From Lysobacter enzymogenes (GTDB taxonomy: Bacteria > Pseudomonadota > Gammaproteobacteria > Xanthomonadales > Xanthomonadaceae), in NCBI RefSeq assembly GCF_017355525.1, contig NZ_CP067395.1, positions 186,001 through 250,000 on the forward strand: a DNA stretch of 64,000 nucleotides. Reading direction: 5' to 3'. Below, one piece after another: positions 17,928 to 26,224 of the stretch (position 1 is the first letter of the stretch; each line of letters opens with the position of its first letter). Made by a program: the position numbers and the translations under genes. The notes under the pieces are model-generated. The model was not told where the DNA came from. It was given only the letters and a program-made list of their open reading frames with translations, and searched no databases.

Positions 17928-18323
17928 ATGGACGAATCGATCGAGCAGGGATGGAAGCCGTTGCTGCGCGGGACGGCGCTGGCGGCCGCGGTCGCCGGTG
18001 TGGCGCTGGCCTCGACTGAGCCGCTCAGGCGCGGCAGCCTGGAGCTTTCCGATTTCGGCATGGCGCTGTTCGCGTTCTACTTCGCGTTGCCGGCGGTGAT
18101 CGTGATCGGGGTGCCGCTGTTCCTGACTCTGCGCTGGTTGGGCTGGGCGCGGTGGTGGTCGTCGGCGTTGGCGGGCGTCGCTGGCGGCGCGGCGATAGCG
18201 GCGATCGTGCGTTGGCCCGGTGCGCCGAGCCTGAGCGACCTTCCCTTGTTGTGCGCCGTGGGCGCTGCGTCGGCGTTGGCGTTCTGGTGGGCGGTGCGGC
18301 GCAAGCCGGCGAGCCGCGGATGA
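17928..18323 (+). CDS. Small membrane protein, unknown function
   Basis: 131-residue protein with about four hydrophobic segments (near residues 15-30, 43-65, 72-92 and 100-122) and a basic C-terminus, so an inner-membrane protein. The ATG at 17928 follows the terminator-like hairpin by 80 bp. No family was recognised. The next gene starts 22 bp downstream on the same strand. Confidence 0.6.
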   Translation: MDESIEQGWKPLLRGTALAAAVAGVALASTEPLRRGSLELSDFGMALFAFYFALPAVIVIGVPLFLTLRWLGWARWWSSALAGVAGGAAIAAIVRWPGAPSLSDLPLLCAVGAASALAFWWAVRRKPASRG

Positions 18324-18345
18324 GTCGAACGCAGGCGCGCCGGCA

Positions 18346-18795
18346 ATGAGCGAGATAGCGCTGCGTTACGGCGTTTGGTTGCTGGATCTTCCTGCGCCCT
18401 TGGAGGACCGCCGATACTGGGCGGAGAACGAAGACGGGAGTGGGTGCGCGACTTCTTTTTCCAGGGCCCTGGGTATTGCGTCGCATCTCGACGGATCGCT
18501 TTGCTTCAGCGGTGGAATCGGGCAGTTTTCCCGCGCCGCTGGGCCGCCGGTCTCGCTTGCGGCGTTGCTGAAGGACCACTTCGGTACGCAACTGCGCGGC
18601 ATCGTGCCGCGCTTGCCTGCTGCGGCGCTGGCGCAGCGTCTTCGCCGTGCCGGCGGCTATGCCGTACTCGCTGGCCCTGGGCTGCGCATGCGGTCGGTGC
18701 CGGGCTTGGCCGGTTTCGTTGCGACGGCATGGGTTCGTACGTCCACCGATGAGCGGCCCGGGTGCGAGGAAACCCGATGGCGATGCTTGCGCTGA
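18346..18795 (+). CDS. Hypothetical protein
   Basis: 149-residue soluble protein of unknown function, starting 22 bp after the preceding gene. The N-terminal two thirds have normal amino-acid composition; the last 40 residues are Arg/Gly-rich and end in ETRWRCLR, which could mean that a frameshift or truncation has replaced the true C-terminus. No motif recognised. Confidence 0.45.
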   Translation: MSEIALRYGVWLLDLPAPLEDRRYWAENEDGSGCATSFSRALGIASHLDGSLCFSGGIGQFSRAAGPPVSLAALLKDHFGTQLRGIVPRLPAAALAQRLRRAGGYAVLAGPGLRMRSVPGLAGFVATAWVRTSTDERPGCEETRWRCLR

Positions 18796-18868
18796 GTCGA
18801 CGAGGGCACCCGCTTGGACGACCGCGAGCCGCGCATGCCTGGCAGGCGCGGATCGCGGAGTGAAGCAT

Positions 18869-19087
18869 TCAGCGCGGCATCGGGCACGGCCGCTGCCCAT
18901 CGCCGTATTTCAGGCATGCCACATACCACGTAAAGCATTGCGGCTCGCTGGTGCCGCTGGACACGCAGGACTCGTAATTGTTCTCGCAGCGCTTGCACAC
19001 ATCGGTGGCGGCGTTGGCGCCGAGCGATGCGGCCAGGCCGAAGGCGAACGTCGCCAGCGCCAGACGCAGGCGGGTCGGGGTTTGCAT
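18869..19087 (-). CDS. Small secreted Cys-rich protein, paralogue of the next gene
   Basis: 72-residue precursor with a signal peptide of about 26 residues ending ANA and a mature part of about 45 residues containing six cysteines, in the order CxxC then single Cys residues. It ends GDGQRPCPMPR. AGGAG precedes the ATG at 19087. The neighbouring gene at 19200-19415 encodes a protein with the same cysteine spacing and the same GDGxxPCP ending, so they are tandem paralogues. Export to the periplasm or outside and disulphide bonding are inferred; function unknown. Confidence 0.75.
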   Translation of the reverse strand: MQTPTRLRLALATFAFGLAASLGANAATDVCKRCENNYESCVSSGTSEPQCFTWYVACLKYGDGQRPCPMPR

Positions 19088-19199
19088 CGAAGTCTCCTGA
19101 AGTCGGAATGCCGGCGCACGCGCATCGGGCTTTAGCCACGGCGCCGGCGAAGGCGTCCGCGCCGGATGCGCTCCGGCGCGGACGCGGCGCGGGTCCGGA

Positions 19200-19415
19200 T
19201 CAGAGCGGGCAGGGCGCGTGGCCGTCGCCGCGCCGCATGCAGGCCAGATAGTTGGTCGTGCACTGCTGGTCGGTGAGGATGTTGGCGTCCAGGCATCGCT
19301 GGTACGTCGTCTCGCAGATCACGCAAGGGTTGGGCGCGGCGAACGCGCTGAGCGAGAGCGACAGGCCGAAGGCGAACACGGCCAGGGCCAAGCGGGGGAT
19401 TCCTTGCTGCTTCAT
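19200..19415 (-). CDS. Small secreted Cys-rich protein
   Basis: 71-residue precursor with a clear signal peptide (MKQQGIPRLALAVFAFGLSL... cleaved after AFA) and a short mature domain with CxxC followed by four more cysteines, ending GDGHAPCPL. The ATG at 19415 has an AGGAGG ribosome binding site, so a longer upstream frame is rejected. It is a paralogue of the protein at 18869-19087, 112 bp downstream in the same direction. Function unknown. Confidence 0.78.
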   Translation of the reverse strand: MKQQGIPRLALAVFAFGLSLSLSAFAAPNPCVICETTYQRCLDANILTDQQCTTNYLACMRRGDGHAPCPL

Positions 19416-19611
19416 CGAAAACCTCCTGGAAAGTGGCGAAGCCGCTCGCGGACGCCCGACCGGGCGGTCCTTGCGCGGCCGGTCCATGCTAGGAGCGGGG
19501 CCTGTTGCGATTTGTGCTGGAAAGCGCAGTTTTCCCGGCGCAAGATGCCGCCGGGCGGAGCCCGCCCGGAAACGCGCGGGTTCAGCGGACGGGCCCAAGG
19601 AGCCTCAAGCG

Positions 19612-20637
19612 ATGTATTGGAAGGATATCGAGAGCGATAAAGGCCGCTGGGTCGGACTGCAGATCAAGTGCGGCGAGCGCGAGCCCGGCCTGCGCAAGGC
19701 CGCGCTGCGCCTGGAGAGCGGCGCCGACGGTTGGTTGCGGCTGGTCCAGGACTGCGTCGGGTCCGACGAGCTGCGGGTGCGCTTGTGGGCCAGGCAAGAA
19801 CCGGAGTTCGATGGCGTCCATCTGCTGCGCAGCGATGCGGCGGTGGCATCGCCGGTGCCGGCGTCCGTGCTGGACTCGGCCACGCTGCAGCGGCACGCGG
19901 CGCTCGAACCCGAGCTGCGCATGGCCAGTTGGAGCCGTGTGTTCGCCAGAGCCTTGGCCGATGCGTCCACGTCGTTCCTGCACTCGGGCGACTGGGTGTT
20001 GCTGGGAGCGCACGAAGCCAAGGACTGGCAGTTCGAGACCGGGCCGCTGCGCGGCATGGAGCCGTATCGCTATCGCTGGGTCGAGAACCTGCGCGAGGCC
20101 TTGCGCGAGGATCCGTTGACCTATCTGGACTGGTGGCGTCCGCGGCGCGAAGTGTTGAGCCTGCGCGCCTTGACCGACGCCGACGAAGGGCGCATCGATG
20201 GGTGGCGCAAGAAATCGAGGGAGGGCGTGTTGCCGCCGGTGCTGCTGTGGTATCTCAGCTGCCTGGAGGCTTACGTGATCGTCGACGGGCACGCGCGCTT
20301 GCAGGCCGCGCTGCTGGAAGATCGGGCGCCGGACCTGCTGGTCGCCCACTCGGTCTACGAACGGGCGCATGAGCGCGATCCGCATGAGCGGCAGCGCATT
20401 CTCGAAACCGTGGCGAGGCATGCGGAAGAACTGGAGCTTCGCGTTCCCGGCCGCCGGCCGATCGCTACGGATTCGTTGAACGACCTGCTGATTTCGGCGT
20501 TCGACGATCGCCCCTGGGTGTTCGCGCAGACCTACGGTTGGGCGACCCGGCGCAGCGAGGCGCAATGGCTGGGCGAAGTCGGGGCGCGGCTGCGCGAGCT
20601 CGGCCGCGACGATGCGTTGGCGTCTTTCCGCCGCTGA
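19612..20637 (+). CDS. Hypothetical protein with a ParB/sulfiredoxin-like motif
   Basis: 341-residue soluble protein without recognised family. The ATG at 19612 has AAGGAG upstream. The segment AYVIVDGHARLQAAL near residue 220 resembles the DGHxRLxA motif of ParB/sulfiredoxin-type folds, a weak similarity only. The surrounding residues are Arg/Glu-rich with many Trp. It is the first of five plus-strand genes that include the ADP-ribosyltransferase candidate, with 235 bp between the two. Confidence 0.65.
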   Translation: MYWKDIESDKGRWVGLQIKCGEREPGLRKAALRLESGADGWLRLVQDCVGSDELRVRLWARQEPEFDGVHLLRSDAAVASPVPASVLDSATLQRHAALEPELRMASWSRVFARALADASTSFLHSGDWVLLGAHEAKDWQFETGPLRGMEPYRYRWVENLREALREDPLTYLDWWRPRREVLSLRALTDADEGRIDGWRKKSREGVLPPVLLWYLSCLEAYVIVDGHARLQAALLEDRAPDLLVAHSVYERAHERDPHERQRILETVARHAEELELRVPGRRPIATDSLNDLLISAFDDRPWVFAQTYGWATRRSEAQWLGEVGARLRELGRDDALASFRR

Positions 20638-20872
20638 GCGGCGGCATCGACCGCACCGCGTCGAAGGATGCGCGGCGCCGCGCTGCGCGGCGATTCAATG
20701 CCCGCACGCCGCGACCGCAAGCCGCGCATCTGCGCGGCGGGCCTCGTTCCGCCGCGTTCACGCGTTCCGGCCCGACGCGTTGGAACCGATGCGCGCCGCC
20801 GCAGCCCCGATCCGCGGGCCGCGCCGCGCGTCCGTCCCCCGCGGCCGCCGGCCGCGCAGCCAGGAGCGTTCC

Positions 20873-21463
20873 ATGCCCATCGATATCTACCGCGGCGACT
20901 CGCGTACGCCGGCCCAGATCCGCGCCGACCAGGGGTTCCGCCCGCGCGTCGCCACCGACGCCGCCACCGGCCGCGGGATCATCACCCGTTGCCTGGTGCC
21001 GCGCACGCCGGCGCCGCATCTGCCGCCGCCGGCGAACCAGACCACCTTGCAGGCGTTGTTGCTGACCGACACGGTCAAGCTCATCGACGTGTTGCGCGAC
21101 ATCAAGACCGAGAAGAACCAGCGCACGGTGCACGTGTCCACCGACACCTCGCCGTTGTGCGGCGGTTATTCCAGCGGCTACGTCTACCGGATGCGCTTCA
21201 CTCTCAACGTGCAGGCCAACGGCATCGGCGCGATCGCCGCGGTCAACGATCCGCTGCAGTTGCAGAGCCGGGTCAGCGGCAATGTGTTCTTCGACGGCGC
21301 GACCCTGGCGACCTCGAACCTGTTCGGCATCAGCGGCGGCTCGGTCGATCCCGGCGTGGAGCTGGCGTTCCTGGCGATGATTCCGATGGCCTACATCACC
21401 CATTACTGCGATCCGGGCATCGCCGATCCGGGATCGGCCGGCCGGCCCTGGCGGGTGTTCTGA
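20873..21463 (+). CDS. Probable ADP-ribosyltransferase, pertussis-toxin S1-like
   Basis: 196-residue protein with the arrangement expected of an R-S-E class ADP-ribosyltransferase. The opening IYRGDSRTPAQIRADQGF matches the YRxDSRxP...GF pattern of pertussis toxin S1 and related enzymes (Arg7), HVSTDTS near residues 87-93 corresponds to the STS motif, and Glu163 in DPGVELAFLAMIP falls where S1 has its catalytic glutamate before an IP turn. The enzyme class transfers ADP-ribose from NAD to a protein or nucleic acid. No signal peptide is present. CAGGAG precedes the ATG at 20873. Downstream genes of unknown function could include an antidote. The fold is inferred from motifs only. Confidence 0.7.
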   Translation: MPIDIYRGDSRTPAQIRADQGFRPRVATDAATGRGIITRCLVPRTPAPHLPPPANQTTLQALLLTDTVKLIDVLRDIKTEKNQRTVHVSTDTSPLCGGYSSGYVYRMRFTLNVQANGIGAIAAVNDPLQLQSRVSGNVFFDGATLATSNLFGISGGSVDPGVELAFLAMIPMAYITHYCDPGIADPGSAGRPWRVF

Positions 21464-21607
21464 CGGGCAGGGTCCGCTGCGGCGAGGCGTTGCGCCGCAG
21501 CGGATCGCCGCCGGGCGCGGCGTCTGCGCCGGCGTCCGGGCCGGCGCGGATCCGTCATCGCGGACGGGGCCGCGCCGCGCGGCCGTGCGCCGCGCCGCGG
21601 GCCGGGC

Positions 21608-21613
21608 TAGGAT
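21608..21613 (+). promoter_or_regulatory. Possible -10 element TAGGAT
   Basis: TAGGAT lies 42 bp upstream of the gene at 21656 in otherwise very GC-rich sequence. No good -35 element is seen, so it is a suggestion only. Confidence 0.3.
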
Positions 21614-21655
21614 GGCGCGCGTGCCGCGCCGCGGCCCCGTATCGCTGGAGTCCGT

Positions 21656-22156
21656 ATGCAATCGGATCTGCCCCTGCTGGTGTGCAAGGTCGATCAACCC
21701 GAGGGCCCGGTGGCCTATGTCACGCTGACGCCGCAGGACCAACTGAGCGTGCGCGGCATCGCGCCGCAGGAAATCGTCGGCCAGATCATCGATCCCAACC
21801 TTCCCGGCGTCGCGCCGGACAACTTCGCCCGCAACCGGGTGTTCGTCGAGTTCCTGCATGCGGTGATCGCCCGCCACGGGCCTTCGCTGCCGGGGTTGAT
21901 CGACGAAGCGCAGCGCCAGGGCGAGGGATTGGTGGTGATCGTCGACGGCCGCGCCGAAACGCCGGCGGACGCGGTGCCGCCGGAGGACGTGGTCGGCGCG
22001 TTCCAGGTCGCCGACGGCCGCATCGTCGCCGACAGTTATCGGGCCAATCCGAATCACCGCATTCTCAGCGCGCGCGGGTTTTTCCGCATCGATCCGGAGT
22101 TGCAGCGGCATTTGCTTGAGGATCTGGCGGCGAGCGCTGCGGGCGAGCAGGCATGA
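21656..22156 (+). CDS. Hypothetical protein downstream of the ADP-ribosyltransferase
   Basis: 166-residue acidic soluble protein with no signal peptide and no recognised motif. It has a mixed alpha/beta pattern with two hydrophobic strands around VAYVTLTP and GLVVIVDG. It is 192 bp downstream of the ADP-ribosyltransferase candidate on the same strand, and its stop codon overlaps the next lipoprotein gene by ATGA. An immunity role is possible from position alone. Confidence 0.7.
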   Translation: MQSDLPLLVCKVDQPEGPVAYVTLTPQDQLSVRGIAPQEIVGQIIDPNLPGVAPDNFARNRVFVEFLHAVIARHGPSLPGLIDEAQRQGEGLVVIVDGRAETPADAVPPEDVVGAFQVADGRIVADSYRANPNHRILSARGFFRIDPELQRHLLEDLAASAAGEQA

Positions 22157-22596
22157 GGCGCCTGATCGCGGTCGCCGCGATCGTCGGCGCGTTGTGGGCC
22201 AGCGGCTGCGCCAGTACGCGGCTGGTCGAGGGGGAAGATCCTCCGATTTGTCATCCCGACACCGGTTACTGCGAGGTCTACGATCTGGCGTCCGCCGATG
22301 AGGCGGCGCTGCGCGCGAACCCGCAGGCGGTTGAGGTCAGTTGCAGGGATCTGGCGAACACCGGGACGATCGAGGCGCAACGCGCGCAGTGCGTCGAGTT
22401 GATCGCTGCCGCGCTGGTGCTGTTGAACAGCCGTTTTTCCGGCGACTTGGCGCCGGTCTCTGCGGAGCAGGTGAGTTACGAGAAACGCAGCGCGTGCGCG
22501 GACACTTTCATTCCAGGACGCGAAGGCCTGGATTGCTTCGATTGGATCGAAGCGCGGGTGCCGCTGCGTTGGCTGAAGCCGCCGTCGAGGCGCTGA
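22153..22596 (+). CDS. Putative lipoprotein, paralogue of the following gene
   Basis: 147-residue precursor with a signal sequence and lipobox-like ASGC (Cys19). The mature part has paired cysteines and the pattern CEVYDLASADEAALRAN, then VSC, and ends near ARVPLRW. The same pattern recurs in the protein at 22720-23193, so they are paralogues. It starts in the stop codon of the preceding gene. Membrane anchoring is inferred; function unknown. Confidence 0.75.
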   Translation: MRRLIAVAAIVGALWASGCASTRLVEGEDPPICHPDTGYCEVYDLASADEAALRANPQAVEVSCRDLANTGTIEAQRAQCVELIAAALVLLNSRFSGDLAPVSAEQVSYEKRSACADTFIPGREGLDCFDWIEARVPLRWLKPPSRR

Positions 22597-22669
22597 CTTC
22601 GGCCGCTCCGGCGCGACGGCTCTTGTCTGTTGTGTGTCCGGGTTCGAACGGCGTCGCCAGCGCACCGAC

Positions 22670-22675
22670 TACAAT
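22670..22675 (+). promoter_or_regulatory. Possible -10 element TACAAT
   Basis: TACAAT lies 45 bp upstream of the GTG start of the second lipoprotein. The -35 region is unclear. Confidence 0.3.
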
Positions 22676-22719
22676 GGCCAAGGCCGACTCTCCCACGCGG
22701 GGCCGACAGGAGCGAATCA

Positions 22720-23193
22720 GTGCAGGAACACAAGGTTAGCCGCTACTCGATCAAAGCCACCGCCATGGTCGCGGCCTGCCTGCTGAGCGCCTGCGCCGGC
22801 AAGCAAGTGGTCGACAAAGCGCCCGACGCTTCGCCGTGCCTGCCGGGCAGCGCGCAATGCGCGATCTACGACTTCGCGATGGCCGACGAGATCGTGTTGC
22901 GGGCCAACGGCGAGGCGATCCGGGTCGACTGCCCCGAATCGCTCGAGGAAGCCTCCGCCGAGCAGCGCCAGATGCGTTGCGCGGCCTTGATCGAAGTGGC
23001 CCTGAGCCTGGTCGCCACGCGTCTGCCGGATGCGCTCGGGCCGATTCCGCCGGAAGGCGTGCGTTACGAACCGGCGCAGGCTTGCAAGGCCGCGCCCGCG
23101 GCCTGCGCAGGGCGGATGCAGGCGAGAGTGCCGCTGCCGTGGATCGTGACCGCGCCGGGCCAGGCGCCGGCGGCGGCCAGCGAAATTCGCTGA
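22720..23193 (+). CDS. Putative lipoprotein, paralogue of the preceding gene
   Basis: 157-residue precursor. The GTG at 22720 is chosen because ACAGGAGCG lies just upstream and it gives a proper basic n-region before the lipobox LSAC; the ATG at 22765 would leave no n-region. The mature part repeats the pattern YDFAMADEIVLRAN and ARVPLPW of its neighbour. A -10-like TACAAT precedes it. Function unknown. Confidence 0.75.
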   Translation: MQEHKVSRYSIKATAMVAACLLSACAGKQVVDKAPDASPCLPGSAQCAIYDFAMADEIVLRANGEAIRVDCPESLEEASAEQRQMRCAALIEVALSLVATRLPDALGPIPPEGVRYEPAQACKAAPAACAGRMQARVPLPWIVTAPGQAPAAASEIR

Positions 23194-23197
23194 GCGT

Positions 23198-24124
23198 TCA
23201 ATCCGGCGCGCGCCGCGCTTCGTCGAGCAGCCAGTCGCGCACCGCGGCGACGCGGGCGTCGTCGTCGCGCTGCGGCGCGTGCACTACGCGATAGGCGTAG
23301 CCGTCCGGCATCGGCACGGCGATGTCGAATAGCCGCAGCAGCCGGCCCTGGGCCAGATCGGCGCCGATCAGTTCCAGTTCGGCCAGCCCGACCGCATGCC
23401 CGTCGAGCGCGGCCTGGACCACGTGCGCCGAATCGGCGAAGCCCATGCACGCGCTGTCGTCGAAATCGGCGATGCCGGCCGCGGCCATCCACTGCGGCCA
23501 GTCCGGCCACACCGTTTCGCCGCTGCGCCAGACCACGTGGCTCAGGCACAGGCCGCGTTCGAGCAGATCGCGCGGCTGCCGCAGCGGTGCGTCTTCGCGC
23601 AGCAGCGCGGGGCTGCAGACCGCGACGATGGTCGGCGCGAACAGCGTCGCGCTGCGCAGGCCGGCGTCTGAGCCGGCGTCGAAGCGGATCGCCAGATCGA
23701 TGTCGTCGGCGTCGAAATCGCGCAGCTCGTCGCTGACGTCGAAACTCAAGCTCAGCTCGGGATGCGCGGCCTTCAAGCGCGGCAGGCGCGGCAGCAGCCA
23801 GTTGCTGGCGATGCGCGCGCTCAGCGACAGCCGCAGCGGGCCGTCGCCGCGCGCCAGCCGCCGGGCGCGGCCGAGCGCGCGTTGCAGCGTGCCCAGCGCC
23901 TCGACCGCGGCGCGGTGCAGTTCGGCGCCGGCGGCGGTCAGCTGGATGCTGCGGCTGTTGCGCACGAACAGGGTCACGCCGAGTTGGTCTTCCAGTTCCT
24001 TGATCTGGTAGCTCACCGCGGCCGGGGTCAGCCCGACCTCCTGCGCGGCGCGGGTGAAGTTGAGATGCCGCGCGGCGGCTTCGAACGTACGCAGGGCGCG
24101 GGTGCCGGGCAGGGTGCGGGCCAT
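23198..24124 (-). CDS. LysR-family transcriptional regulator (GcvA-like)
   Basis: 308-residue regulator. The winged helix-turn-helix lies in the first 60 residues (LRTFEAAARHLNFTRAAQEV, then GLTPAAVSYQIKELE), followed by the substrate-binding domain. The group resembles GcvA/AmpR-type regulators. It is transcribed divergently from the class IV aminotransferase gene with 99 bp between them, the classic LysR arrangement, so the aminotransferase is its probable target. The 3' end nearly touches the convergent lipoprotein gene. Confidence 0.93.
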   Translation of the reverse strand: MARTLPGTRALRTFEAAARHLNFTRAAQEVGLTPAAVSYQIKELEDQLGVTLFVRNSRSIQLTAAGAELHRAAVEALGTLQRALGRARRLARGDGPLRLSLSARIASNWLLPRLPRLKAAHPELSLSFDVSDELRDFDADDIDLAIRFDAGSDAGLRSATLFAPTIVAVCSPALLREDAPLRQPRDLLERGLCLSHVVWRSGETVWPDWPQWMAAAGIADFDDSACMGFADSAHVVQAALDGHAVGLAELELIGADLAQGRLLRLFDIAVPMPDGYAYRVVHAPQRDDDARVAAVRDWLLDEARRAPD

Positions 24125-24223
24125 CGATCTTCAAGCGGAATTTGACGGTGCGGCGAGAACTACTCGTTTCCCCGCGCGCGGTCAATCTTCGATAGTCGCC
24201 GCATCGTTCTTCGGAGTGTCGCC

Positions 24224-25048
24224 ATGTCCGCTGTTTTCCCCGACCCGTTCGTCGCTTTGGCCCGCATCGACGGTCGCGACGCCGCGGCCGCCGCGCTGGC
24301 GCCGCTGGCGTTCGCCGGCCACGCCCATTTCACCGCGATGCAGGTCCGCGACGGCGGCGTGCGCGGGCTCGACCTGCACCTGCGCCGCTTGCGCGAGGCC
24401 TCGCTGGCGCTGTACGGCCGAGCGCTGCCCGACGAGATCGTGCTGGACCGTCTGCGCGAGGCCTTGCAGCGCTCGCCGCGCGATCTGTCGCTGACCGCGA
24501 CGGCGTTCCTGCCGGCCGGCGAGTTCACCGCGGCCGACGACGGCGCGCCGCCGTCGCTGCTGGTGCGCACCGCGCCGCCGTCGGACGGCCCGCGCGGGCC
24601 GCTGGCGCTGGCGGCGGTGGAGCACGAGCGGATGCTGCCGCAGTTCAAGCACGTCGGCGAAAGCGCCAAGACCTACCACCTGCGCCGCGCGGTCGCGCAG
24701 GGTTTCGACGATGCGGCGTTCGTCGACCGCGCCGGCCGTTTCAGCGAGGCGACGATCTGGAATCTGGCGTTCTGGGACGGCGAGGCGGTGGTGTGGCCGC
24801 AGGCCGCGATGCTGGCCGGCACGACCCAGGGCATCGTCCGCCGCCAGCTCGAACGCCAGGGCATGCCCCAGCGCGAGCGCGCGCTGACGCCGGCCGACTT
24901 GCCGGCGCTCAAGGGCGCGGCGGTGATGAACTCGTGGACGCCGGGCGTGGCGGTGCGGCGCATCGGCGAGACCGCGCTGCCGCCGGCGCCCCAGTTCCTG
25001 CGCGCGCTGCACGCCGCGTTCGCCGCCGAGCCGGCGCAGGCGCCGTGA
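24224..25048 (+). CDS. Class IV PLP-dependent aminotransferase
   Basis: 274-residue fold-type IV aminotransferase family protein (branched-chain or D-amino-acid aminotransferase, or aminodeoxychorismate lyase relatives). Family features include LDLHLRRLREA, the FKHVGESAKTYHLRRAVAQG segment whose Lys is the likely PLP ligand, and FVDRAGRFSEATIWNLAFWD for the E-x2-xxN phosphate region. It is divergent from a LysR regulator. The amino donor cannot be named. Confidence 0.85.
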   Translation: MSAVFPDPFVALARIDGRDAAAAALAPLAFAGHAHFTAMQVRDGGVRGLDLHLRRLREASLALYGRALPDEIVLDRLREALQRSPRDLSLTATAFLPAGEFTAADDGAPPSLLVRTAPPSDGPRGPLALAAVEHERMLPQFKHVGESAKTYHLRRAVAQGFDDAAFVDRAGRFSEATIWNLAFWDGEAVVWPQAAMLAGTTQGIVRRQLERQGMPQRERALTPADLPALKGAAVMNSWTPGVAVRRIGETALPPAPQFLRALHAAFAAEPAQAP

Positions 25049-25127
25049 GGCCGCGCGCGGCCGCCGCGTGCGGTATCGTGGCCGGCAACGCAGCCGCGCC
25101 GCGGCCGCTTCCGCCACGGACCTTCGC

Positions 25128-25658
25128 ATGCTTCGCGCCGCCGCCTCGCTGACCCTGTGCTTCGCCCTGACCGCCGCCTTCGCCGCGCACGCGCTGGAAC
25201 CCGCCGTCGCGGCGAAACCCGCCGACGGCGCGGCCAAGCCGGCGCTCAGCGCCACCGCGCGCGCGGTTTCGGGCGGCATCGTCGCCGGCATCCGCCAGGG
25301 CGCGCAGCAGGACCGCAACGCCAAGCCGGCGCAACTGCAGTGCGTGCGCGCGATCGCCGACGATGCGGTGGCCGCGCCGGTGCAGGAGGTGATCGACGCC
25401 AGCCTCGGCGCCGACGACCGCGCGGCGCTGGAGACCTTCTACGCCAGCGCGCTCGGCGCCAAGTACCAGGCGGCGATGCTGGCCAACGCCGATCCGGACA
25501 AGACCTTCACCCCGGAGGAATGGGCGCAGGCCAAGGCGACGATGGAGTCGCCGGCGTACAAGAAGCTGCGCGCGGCGACGGTGTCGTCGAATCCGCTCGC
25601 GGCGCAGAAGATCGGCGGCGTGCTCAATCCGCTGCTGGGCGGCTGTTTCAAGGACTGA
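25128..25658 (+). CDS. Exported protein, DUF2059-like
   Basis: 176-residue protein with a signal peptide of about 23 residues (ending AHA) and a helical mature domain. The segment DRAALETFYASALGAKYQAAM resembles the DUF2059 domain of small periplasmic proteins. A single Cys pair remains (QLQC and GGCFKD). Periplasmic location is inferred. Function unknown. It follows the aminotransferase by 79 bp. Confidence 0.7.
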   Translation: MLRAAASLTLCFALTAAFAAHALEPAVAAKPADGAAKPALSATARAVSGGIVAGIRQGAQQDRNAKPAQLQCVRAIADDAVAAPVQEVIDASLGADDRAALETFYASALGAKYQAAMLANADPDKTFTPEEWAQAKATMESPAYKKLRAATVSSNPLAAQKIGGVLNPLLGGCFKD

Positions 25659-25970
25659 TTCGCGCCCGAACGCCGCGGCCGCAGGCGCGCCTCGCAGCGC
25701 GGCCGGCCCGCGCTGGGCCGAATCCGCGTTCCAGCGCTGAAACCGGCGCTGCGACCGTGACGCAGTGGGCGGCTTGGCGTTGCGTGCGCGTGTGCGGTGG
25801 CCGCCGCCGCAGTGCGCTCTGGCAGCCTGGGCGCAGCTCCGGGTCGGGGCGCTGCCGGGTCGCGCCGGGCCGCGTTCTGCCGCCGTATCGAACCGGACAA
25901 GGACGTCGCCTCAGCCGGCCGCGTTGCGCGCCAGGGACGGTAGCGCGCGGTTCCCATCAGGAGACGCAAC
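25659..25970. other. Intergenic region, nothing recognised
   Basis: 312 bp of GC-rich sequence between the DUF2059-like gene and a small Cys-rich protein gene. No repeat, RNA or gene is supported. Confidence 0.5.
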
Positions 25971-26162
25971 ATGAAGAAGTTCGGTTCGCGGATGAAGTCG
26001 GCGCTGTTCGCCGCGCTCGTTGCCGGTTCTTTCAGCTTCGGCGCGGTGGCGGTGCAGCCCACCTTCGTCGACGGCAAGTGCGTGCACCCGGAGACCGGGT
26101 GCAAGTGCCGCGCCGGTTGCACCTACGGCGGCGACCGCCTGAGCTGCTGCCTCATTCCGTAA
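25971..26162 (+). CDS. Small secreted Cys-rich peptide
   Basis: 63-residue precursor with a basic start, a hydrophobic signal core and cleavage near AVA, leaving about 35 residues with six cysteines (CVHPETGCKCRAGC then SCC). AGGAGACGC precedes the ATG. The cysteine pattern differs from the pair at 18869-19415. It could be a disulphide-stabilised peptide; function unknown. Confidence 0.7.
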   Translation: MKKFGSRMKSALFAALVAGSFSFGAVAVQPTFVDGKCVHPETGCKCRAGCTYGGDRLSCCLIP

Positions 26163-26172
26163 GCGGTCGGCG

Positions 26173-26202
26173 CGAAGCGCTCCGCTGCGGCGGGGCGCTT
26201 CG
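26173..26202. terminator. Weak bidirectional terminator-like hairpin
   Basis: CGAAGCGC and GCGCTTCG pair across a 14-nt loop between two convergent genes. No T-run follows, so it is uncertain. Confidence 0.3.
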
Positions 26203-26224
26203 TCGCTGGATTCGAACCCGTAGT

